This document shows, one piece after another, positions 55,865-64,000 of a DNA stretch of 64,000 bases. The position numbers and the translations under genes are program-made. The notes under the pieces are model-generated. The model saw only the letters and a list, made by a program, of their open reading frames with translations. It was not told where the DNA came from and made no database searches. The DNA comes from Acanthochromis polyacanthus (lineage: Eukaryota > Chordata > Actinopteri > Pomacentridae), in NCBI RefSeq assembly GCF_021347895.1, contig NC_067134.1, positions 30,315,449 through 30,379,448 on the forward strand. Direction: 5' to 3'. Each line of letters opens with the position of its first letter. Within the stretch, counting starts at the first letter, position 1.

Positions 55865-56400
55865 ATCACAACTACAAAAGTCAGACAAAAAGAGACAAAA
55901 ACAAGACAAAATATGACAAAAACAAGACAATAATGAGACGCAACATGACAAAAATGAGACAAACGACATGAAACAAAACAAAAAGAGAAGAAATGAGTGA
56001 AAGTGAGAAACGAAACGGCACAAAAAGGTTTCACAAAACAACGAATAAAGCAGAGCACAAAATGACAAAAATAAGAAAAAACAGAAGCGAGACAAAAAGG
56101 AAACACAAAACAGCATAACAAAGAGACAAAAGTCAGACAAAAAAACCTAACAAACAAGACAATATTTAAAAAATGAGACGCAATCTGATGAAAATGAGAG
56201 ACAAAATGACAAAAAAATTAAAGAAGCGACACGAATGAAACAAGAAGAGACAAAAACTTTATAAAGCGACAAAAATGAGACAAAAAATGAGAAAAGCGAA
56301 AAACAAAACAACAAAAACATGAAATGAACAACAAAAATCAGACCAAAAAAAACAACAAAAACAAGAAAAATGTTACAAAAATGAGACACAAAACGATAAA
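55865..56400 (-). repeat. degenerate TTTGTCTCATTTTTGTC array, inverted orientation
   Basis: Complement of the TTTGTCTC arrays, here reading ACAAAAATGAGACAAAAA with many single-base variants. The hydrophobic minus-strand frames across it (for example 55829-56140) are low-complexity artefacts. Confidence 0.8.
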
Positions 56401-56509
56401 AGAACCCTGTGCAATCTAGTATTTGACTTTCTGATCAGAACAACTTGTCCTGGTCTAGAAATTATTTTAAATTCATAGTTTTACTCATTTTCAGTCTGCA
56501 GTTCATGTC

Positions 56510-56571
56510 TTCCCTGATTGGACCCTCTGGAGCCCAGTTTTGGCCCGCGGGCCTCATGTTGGACACCCTGA
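56510..56571. mobile_element. hAT-like right end fragment
   Basis: TTTTGGCCCGCGGGCCTCATGTTGGACACCCTG resembles the right terminal region of Charlie-type hAT elements. It may pair with the left-type end at 54774, but the two ends are not clean complements, so they could be separate fragments. Confidence 0.5.
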
Positions 56572-56734
56572 CTTAGAAAATCAGTAATGCATGTCATGTC
56601 TGCCTGCATGAAAGGATTTGAAAGGAATTCCACACATGGCTCACGCTGATCAAAGTCACCAAAGCTGTTCTCTAACTCTGGTCCCAGTCTGGTTCTGACT
56701 TGGAGGACTTTTCCACTGCTTTGTCAGAAGCATC

Positions 56735-57126
56735 GTCATTCAACGATGACTGAACGGAGGGAAAGTGCTGCACTTCTTTCTCTGTAAGAGAAAATATTCA
56801 TCTGAGCTGTAAATGTGTTTACAGAGACAGTCTTACCTTTGCCTTGCAGCTCACAGTTCAAATGGTTCAGTTTCCAGTGATGTCCGTTAAAAATCAAGGT
56901 CAAGAATCCACTCAGTGTCCTCAAGCAGCCACATGTCTTCCCCTTTGGACTGCATCAACTCTTTGATTTCAGCCAAAAGTGACAAAAAACGCTGCAAACC
57001 TGTTCCCCTGCTGATCCATGGGGTTTCTGTGAGCAGTAACAGGTCACCATGTTCAGCTGACAGCTCCTCCAGCAGCACCTTCAATGTCTTTGGAGCGTTG
57101 ATGATCTTCACCACAGTAAATATCAT
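56735..57126 (-). pseudogene. hAT transposase fragment, GTF2IRD2/ZBED-like
   Basis: The minus-strand frame 57126-56887 reads LLEELSAEHGDLLLLTETPWISRG, then LQRFLSLLAEIKELMQSKGED and WLLEDTEWILDLDF. This is the central helical insertion region of GTF2IRD2-like hAT transposases. The next frame continues with HLNCELQGKGKTVSVNTFTAQMNIFS. WISRG stands where WLSRG is usual. The fragment belongs to the same superfamily as 47938-49741 but is in the opposite orientation. Confidence 0.8.
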
Positions 57127-57579
57127 TTGTGTTTGTCAGGCAGTTCTAAACATGAGTTGTTCTTATCAGCAGAACTTCAGTTCAACAGTTGTAGGATGGA
57201 AATGCTTTGAACATTTGATTTTTCAACAACACACAAAGAACAGTAGCATTGTGTGTAGCGTATCTTTCTGTAAATCAAGGATCTCCATCCACACTCATGA
57301 CTTCCATTAGTGATCAAAGCCAGAGCAGCACAAAGACGACATTGATGTACAGAGCTGAATACGACCACCAGCAGCTTTTAGGATTTATGCTCTTTATCTG
57401 GGACATTTCTTCCATTTTTCATTCTATAATTCCAATATCGGGATATTGTGAAAAATTAAAGGTATACTTATGATCTTAAAAGGAAAAGATGAACTCCATC
57501 AGATCATATTTAGTCCTTAAAGGTAATAATTCTAATTATTCTTATTCTTTGGATCACAATATGTGTCATCTTTACAGTT

Positions 57580-58070
57580 TGGAGTTTGAATTTGTCTCTT
57601 TTCTGCCATTGTGTGTCATACTTTGTCTCACTTTTGTAGTTTTGTGTCCCGTTTATGTTGTTTTTTTGTCTCATTTTTATAATTTTTGTTTAAATTTGTC
57701 ATTTTTTTAACATTCTATGTCTCCTTCATGTTGTTTTATCTTCTAATTCTTTCGATTTGTCATTTTCAATCTTTTTTCTCAGTTTGTCTCATTTTTATAA
57801 TTTTGTCTTAATTTGTCTCAATTTTATAATTTTGTGTATTAATGTCATTTTATGTCTTAATTCTTTCAATTTCTGTCACTTTCTGTCTTTTTTCTGTAAT
57901 TCTGGCCTCAGTTTGTCTCATTTTTGTTGTTTTGAGTCGTAATTTGACTATTTACTGTCACTTTGTGTTTTATATGTCAAATAATTTTGTCATTTTCAGC
58001 TCTGTTTCTGTAAATTTGTGTCTTATTTTAATAATTTTGTCTCTCAGTTTGGGTAATTGTTGTTGTTGTA
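57580..58070 (+). repeat. degenerate TTTGTCTCATTTTTATAATTTTGT array
   Basis: Fourth occurrence of the low-complexity T-rich repeat, here with a TTTATAATTTTGTGT variant. No gene. 57140-57580 and 58070-58970 also show no supported exon. Confidence 0.7.
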
Positions 58071-58971
58071 GAACGTAGTTTTCAAACATAAAACCTGCTG
58101 TGACTGGAGGTTTGAGGCTCAGAGATGAAACTTTAAATGACTCCTTAGTTTTCCTTCATATTATCAGAACTGATTCCATCTGCTTGTCCAACATTCCAGA
58201 TCCTGAATCAGTGGTTAGAAATCAGAGTGAAAGTGGGTGGATGGTCAGTTTGTGGCTGCTGGAGGAAGCAGTGTGTTGATCAGAAGCTGCAGTTTGTGAC
58301 TCTGCTGCTCCTTCAATCAGGTTTGAATTAGACTCAGTCCATTTGTTGGTCTTTACCATGAAAAAGGTTGAATGTGGAAATAATGGGTCACATGAAATGA
58401 GTGGGAATCAGCCTGTAAAATGTGCTCTTATTGTGAAAGTCTGCCTGCTGCTTCCTCATTGGTGGAGTCCTGAATGGTTCCAGTAAACAGATCACCTGTC
58501 TGAGCGTCCAGGAGTGGACTGGAAACTTTCTTCTTCTTCTTCAGCGCTTTGAATAAAGTGTAAGTTTGCTTTGTTTGCTGCTTTAACTTCAGTAATGTTG
58601 CTGTTTGTTTCTGCTCTGTCATGTTTCTACATGTTCATTTCTTATTTCGGCACAAACTGTGGATGACTGCTGTTTAAACATGGATCAATATGATTATTAG
58701 CTTATTGATTGACTGCAATCAGTCAATATTTCTATGAGATTATTGATGGACTTGAGTCAGTTTGATGAGCTGCTGATGTTTCTTTGTTGTTTTGTCTTTC
58801 TGACTTTGGGTTTGTGGGTGAGTCTCTGCAGCTCCATGACTCCATCTGCTGGACTGATAGTAGAAGTGCAGCAGCTGATCTTCTCCAGGAGGATCTGAGT
58901 GGATGAATGATGTTTGTTTCCTGTGCAGGTGAAGGTAGAAAGTGTGTGTGAGCTGCTGTGAGTTGAGCATC

Positions 58972-61900
58972 ATGGATGAGTGTGAGGACAGAGAGGAGGG
59001 AGTCCCTCCCTCTAAAAGCTCTCTGTGTTGGGAACAGGAGAACCAGAGCAAAGCTCAGAGGTGAGACCACCATCTCTAACTGTCCAGGACTCTGCTGCAT
59101 GTCAGAGCTCAACATCACATCACTGCTGCATCATTATTGACAGGAATCCACCTGGACCTGGACCTGGACCTGGACCTGGACCTGCATCCAGCTGTGTGTC
59201 CTTCAAGAGTGACCGGTCTAAAGGTCATCCTATTGAATTTAAAGGAGAACCAGGTCCTGAAGTAGGAGGAAAGCAGGAAAGAAGAAAAAAGAAGTAAGCT
59301 GTGAAATCAAACTACTGACTGTTGTGTCAAATGTTCTGTCATTGTTCCAAATATGTTCCATCATTAAATCACTCTGAAACTCCACTTACAGGTTTTTTCC
59401 TTCCCAGTGGTTTTCCTCTCTATTTACCAGAATCCATCAGAGAGCAGAGTCTACAGTCCAGCATCACCTGGACTCCATATTCATGGTGAGTTCATGGACA
59501 ACAAGTTGTTCTCCATCTGTTGTGTTCAGGCGTCTCCATGCTGCTCTTTGTAGACCAGTGGACTGTCAGTGTGTCCAACATGGATCTGATGTTTGGCTCC
59601 ATGATTTGACTCTGATGGACTCATTGACACATTTCTCTGTTCCAGCTGCTGGAGGACAACATGGTGACTTTTGTGAAGAAGGAGCTGAAGAAGATGCAGA
59701 AGCTTGTGAGTCCACATTACCCAGAATGCTCCTCAGAGAGTCAGAGGGAGGATGAGGAGGAGTTGGAGGGTGATGATGAAGATCAGAGGAGCAGCAGAGA
59801 GATGTTTGAGCAGATCACAGTGTTGTTCCTGAGGAGGATGAAGCAGGAGAAGCTGGCTGACTGTCTGCAGAGCAGTAAGAGGATTTGTGTAAAGACTGAA
59901 ACTGCTGATCAACAGAACATTTACTAAAGTCTCAGAATATCTTCACACAATCAGTCTTTAGGGGACAAATTGTCACCTTCACTTTATTGCTACTTTGGTG
60001 CTTTAATATCCAGGTTACTTCTACTTCACTCTTTCTTTCTTGTCTTGTCATTCAGAACTTGCTGCTGCAGTTTGTGGACGTGAACTTAAATGTGGTCTGA
60101 AGAAGAAGTTCCAGAGAGTGTTTGAGGGCATCGCTAAAGCAGGACAGAAGACCCTCCTGAATGAGATATACACAGAGCTGTACATCACAGAGGGAGGGAC
60201 TGCAGAGGTCAATGATGAACATGAGGTCAGACAGATTGAAGCAGCATCCAGGAAAGCAGGCAGAGCAGAAAGAAGCATCAGAGCAGAAGACATCTTTAAA
60301 GGCTCACCTGGAAGAGATGGACCAATCAGAACAGTGATGACAAAGGGAGTGGCTGGCATCGGGAAAACAGTGTTAACACAGAAGTTGACTCTGGACTGGG
60401 CTGAAGACAGAAGCAACCAGAACATCCACTTCATGTTTCCATTGACTTTCAGAGAGCTGAATGTGCTGAAAGGGAAAAAGTTCAGCTTGATGGAACTTGT
60501 TCATCACTTCTTCAGTGAAACCAAAGCAGCAGGAATCTGCAGCTTTGAACACTTCCAGGTTGTGTTGATCTTTGACGGTCTGGATGAGTGTCGCCTTCCT
60601 CTGGACTTCCACAACAATGAGGTCCTGACTGATGTTAGAGAGTCCACCTCAGTGGATGTGCTGCTGACAAACCTGATCAGGGGGAATCTGCTTCCCTCTG
60701 CTCGCCTCTGGATAACCACACGACCTGCAGCAGCCAATCAGATCCCTCCTGACTGTGTGGACATGGTGACGGAGGTCAGAGGGTTCACCGACCCACAGAA
60801 GGAGGAGTACTTCAGGAAGAGATTCAGAGGTAGGAAGAAGGCCAGCAGCATCATCTCCCACATGAAGAAGTCACGAAGCCTCCACATCATGTGCCACATC
60901 CCAGTGTTCTGCTGGATCACTGCTACAGTTCTGGGGGAGCTGCTGAGAAGCAGAGAGGGAGGAGATCTTCCCAGAACCCTGACCGAGATGTTCATCCACC
61001 ATCTGGTGGTTCAGGCCAAAGTCAAGAAGGTCAAGTATGAAGGAGGAGCTGAGACAGATCCACACTGGAGTCCAGACAGCAGGAGGATGATTGAGTCTCT
61101 GGGAAAACTGGCTTTTAATCAGCTGCAGAGAGGAAACCTGATCTTCTATGAGTCCGACCTGACAGAGTGTGGCATCGATGTGGAAGCAGCCTCAGTGTAC
61201 TCAGGAGTGTTCACACAGATCTTTAAAGAGGAGAGAGGACTGTACCAGGACAAGGTGTTCTGCTTCGTCCATCTGAGCGTTCACGAGTTTCTGGCTGCTC
61301 TTCACGTCCATCAGACCTTCATCAACTCTGGAATCAACCTGTTGGAAGAACAACAACAAACAACCTCCAACAAACCTGATCCAACAGGTTTCTACCAGAG
61401 AGCTGTGGACAAGGCCTTACACAGTCCAAACGGACACCTGGACTTGTTCCTGCGTTTCCTCCTGGGTCTGTCACTGCCGACCAATCAGAATCTCTTACGA
61501 GGCCTGCTGACACAGACAGGAAGTAGCTCACAGACCAATCAGAAAACAGTGGAGTACATCAAGAAGAAGATCAGTGAGAATGTGTCTGCAGAGAGAAGCA
61601 TCAATCTGTTCCACTGTCTGAATGAACTGAAGGATGTTTCTCTCGTGGAGGAGATCCAACAGTCCCTGAGATCAGGACGTCTGTCCACAGATAAACTGTC
61701 TCCTGCTCAGTGGTCAGCTCTGGGCTTCATCTTACTGTCATCAGAAGAACATCTGGTTGTGTTTGACCTGAAGAAATACTCTGCTTCAGAAGAGGTTCTT
61801 CTGAGGCTGCTGCCAGTGGTCAAAGCCTCCAAGAAAGTTGTGTAAGTAGTTGGAGACTGAAGATCCTTTTTCATTTTGCTGCTGTTTCATCAGTATAATG

Positions 61901-62092
61901 TGCTTTTTGTCTCTTCAGACTGAGTGGCTGTAATCTGTCAGAGAGAAGCTGTGGAGCTCTGTCCTCAGTCCTCAGCTCCCAGTCCTCCAGTGTGACAGAG
62001 CTGGACCTGAGTAACAACAACCTGCAGGATTCAGGAGTGAAGAATCTTTCTGCTGGACTGAAGAGTCCACACTGTAAACTGGAAGCTCTCAG
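58972..62092 (+). CDS. NLRC3-like (NLR-C) receptor, 5' half, six exons
   Basis: Exons 58972-59060, 59144-59293, 59431-59485, 59646-59874, 60056-61841 and 61919-62092 all have GT/AG borders and agree in phase. The start is [18 protein letters not shown], the usual opening of fish NLRC3-like proteins. Exon 2 holds a Gly-Pro repeat and [11 protein letters not shown]. Exons 3-4 lead through [20 protein letters not shown], an acidic stretch and LADCLQSK. The large exon begins with FISNA ([20 protein letters not shown], then [20 protein letters not shown]). NACHT follows: Walker A GVAGIGKT at 60346-60369, Walker B LIFDGLDE at about 60565-60588, the [15 protein letters not shown] region, and winged-helix/HD2 with [19 protein letters not shown]. 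The last exon is a 174-bp LRR exon, and the rest of the gene runs out of the window. Known: a STAND-type ATPase of cytosolic innate immunity. No lesion is visible, and no PYD exon precedes it within the window. Confidence 0.93.
59151..59184 (+). repeat. coding hexanucleotide repeat (CCTGGA)n
   Basis: Nearly six copies of CCTGGA lie in exon 2 and encode alternating Gly-Pro. Six-base steps keep the frame, so length variation would be tolerated. Confidence 0.9.
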
Positions 62093-62350
62093 GTCAGGAC
62101 TCATCAACCTGTTCAACTGATGACCATTTAAAATGTGTTTTTATTCATGATGAGCAGAACAGCTGAGGTGGGAGGTTTTCTGTGCTTGTATGACTCAGAT
62201 CAGTTGTGTTACTGACCTTTAGCTCTAGTTTCTCTTCATGAGGCTTCTTCCACTACGGGAACTGAACAACCTGGAACCTGCATCACAGAATCAGAACCTG
62301 CAAGAACCTGTGAAGTCTTGGTTCCAGGTTCTGTTTTAGTTTCCACAGTT
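62093..62350 (+). other. LRR intron shared with the tandem array
   Basis: Sequence from the donor (GTCAGGACTCATCAACCTG) to TTTTACT closely matches 13280-13540 and its two sister introns. The two NLR loci therefore share this LRR exon together with its downstream intron. Confidence 0.85.
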
Positions 62351-63165
62351 TTACTGAATAGAATAGACTAGATCTTCAGCTGCTGAACCACACCATGCAG
62401 CAGGAGACCAGGAGGTTTTCTGTGGTTCATCTAAAGAAGTTGGTCTGCAGGTGTTGAGGGAGGTGAGTCTGGTTTCCAGTCTCTGTTGGGCCTCCACCAC
62501 CTGATGGGAGATCTTCATGCACCAGTTTGATCAGCAGATGTAACCAGTGGTTCCTCTTCTCTGTGTTGTTTAGTTAGCCAAGACATAGAGCTTTTTTGAA
62601 GGTGATCTCCACTGATTACAGCCTTGACAGCCAATAAAAAACACAAGATCTTCCATCAGTTTCCAAGTCTTGTTCTCCTCCAGAAATTAAACAATATCGA
62701 ACCAAACTGGATTGCGAAAGTGAACTTATACCGTAAGTAGAATTATATGACATTAAAACACAGATTACAACAGCACAGTCTGGCTTACCTCTCTCTCTGA
62801 ACACATAAACAAAAGGGGAGAGGTAAGGAGGGAAAAACTCCTTTATAGGACGGAGTGGGGCGGCTAAAAGTGTCCGTAGGGGTACAGGACCCCCCAGCAA
62901 AGGTTCCACACAGCTGAGAGGCAGACCAAACTTTGTATAATCATAACAATATAATAACATATATATGGTATATTCTATTTATTATTGTATAGAATAGAGC
63001 ACTGCTGCACCACTGACCCTGTTACTCAGAGATGTGGACTGAAGACATGAAAGATGAATGAAAACACCACATTATCTCCACCTCCTCCCTGTGGAAACAG
63101 ACAGCAGAGGACCTGGTGGGCTTTAATCTGCTGAAATTCACTGTAACTCCTTGGTTTTTTGTTGT
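62351..63165. other. intron sequence, no gene seen
   Basis: No second LRR exon is visible before the window ends. A CTCTCTCTGAACACATAAACAAAAGG-GAGAGGTAAGGAGGG stretch with short frames on the minus strand has no recognised domain. Confidence 0.4.
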
Positions 63166-63169
63166 GTTT

Positions 63170-64000
63170 ACATCCAGACTGTTGTCAGATGATGAACCGC
63201 CTCCCTGCAGACTCTCATTCTGGTCCATCATCAGTCCTACTATGGAGGTATCATCAGACGTTTAGAGGATGGTGTTGTTGGGGTGGATGGAGGAGCAGTA
63301 ATGTGTGAAGAGGAAGTCTAGCATCAGTCTGAGAACACAAAGCCCTGAGATGTTCCAGTGTTCAGGATGACAGTAGATGAGATCTGGTGCTCCACCTGAT
63401 GTTCTGAGGTCACTTTCTCAGGAAGTCCAGCATCCATGGTCACACTGAACTCCTGAAGTCCAGACTGCTCAGTTTCTGGACCAGTTTGTGTGGAGTATTG
63501 TGGTAAATGCTGAGTTCACATCCTTCCATGTGTGTTGCTTTGGTCCAGATGTGTCAGGGCTGTGTGGAGAGCTGATCTGATTGGATCCTCTGTTGTTCTG
63601 TTCACCTGAAATACAAACTGACTGAGGTCTACAGGGATGGCAGATTTAATATGAAGGAGGATCAGTCTCTGAAACATCTGGTGATGATGGGGGTTACAGC
63701 AGCTGGAGATAGTTGTTCAGGCAGTTCTCTATGGTTTTCTTCGGGACAGTTGTGGTCCATTTAAGGCAGGTGTGGACTACAGACTGTTAAGGTGAGAGGC
63801 TGAAGATGGTGATAAATACTTCTGCTAACTGTTCTGCATCAGCCTTAAGAATCCGTCCAGAGACTCCATCTGGACCAGACTTTCCTCGTGTCGACTCTGT
63901 GCAGGGTGGGTCTGTCCAGATGTTGTTGCCGTTTTATGGGTTATTTTTTTCTGGTCGTGCAGGATAGATGCTGTCATCTCTGTCAATTTGGTCAAAGTGA
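63170..64000 (-). pseudogene. LINE reverse transcriptase remnant (L2/CR1-like), runs off the window
   Basis: The minus-strand translation near 63790-63900 reads KSGPDGVSGRILKADAEQLA followed by EVFITIFSLS, the familiar motif 0/1 region (GPDG) of jockey-superfamily LINEs. At about 63735 it gives VPKKTIENCLNNY, corresponding to the PVPKK-----LNDYRP block. Near 63225-63260 the DNA matches the region of the catalytic [Y/F]ADD box but is degraded. Many stops and frameshifts make it dead. The clade is inferred from motif wording. Confidence 0.72.

Noticed and set aside
55829..56389. Phe/Ser/Cys-rich frames on the minus strand
   Set aside because: Same low-complexity repeat in inverted orientation, open in two overlapping frames.
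54774..56571. One intact 1.8-kb hAT element between the two hAT-like ends
   Set aside because: The ends are not good complements and the flanks do not give a convincing 8-bp duplication.

Overview
This window is eukaryotic and very probably teleost fish. It holds spliced immune-receptor exons with GT/AG borders, a large load of hAT, Tc1-like, LINE and SINE sequence, long (CA)n tracts and minisatellites. No bacterial or phage genes are visible. The real host genes are pieces of the fish NLR (NLRC3-like, 'NLR-C') family: pyrin domain, FISNA-NACHT, 174-bp LRR exons and PRY-SPRY (B30.2). All calls come from reading the sequence; no database search was run.

Layout. 1-3655: transposon-derived sequence, comprising a GATATC-rich repeat block, a LINE tail, a tRNA-derived SINE and a large fold-back element. 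3656-6071: upstream region with two copies of a recurrent 5' segment. 6072-6354: a pyrin-domain exon. 6532-35452: four near-identical tandem copies of a unit of about 7.4 kb. Each unit carries one intact 174-bp LRR exon behind a nest of transposon remnants: an RLE-type non-LTR reverse transcriptase split by a hAT element, a SINE, two inverted-repeat elements and a Tc1 tail. 35741-35905: a terminal LRR exon. 35962-43400: a second transposon cluster containing an almost full-length 4.4-kb hAT element. 43615-44341: the PRY and SPRY exons. 44342-50200: 3' flank, with a decayed hAT transposase. 50220-52986: a 42-bp minisatellite of about 66 copies. 53190-58900: further copies of the 5' segment plus degenerate repeat arrays. 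58972-62092: the 5' half of a second NLR gene with six exons in perfect phase (N-terminal exons, FISNA, NACHT, first LRR). 62350-64000: intron ending in a LINE remnant on the minus strand.

How it fits together. Exon phases join the four LRR exons, the terminal LRR exon and the PRY-SPRY exons into one continuous reading frame. The pyrin exon ends in the phase that a FISNA-NACHT exon accepts, and not the phase an LRR exon accepts. No NACHT exon lies between them. The first locus therefore looks like a PYD-NLR-B30.2 gene that has lost its NACHT exon, while its LRR exon was amplified four-fold by tandem duplication. The exon is symmetric, so each added copy would add 58 in-frame residues. That combination is the most interesting feature here. 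Copy 2, and to a lesser degree copy 3, differ from their sisters mainly by single-base indels, so part of the array may be an assembly artefact and needs checking with long reads.
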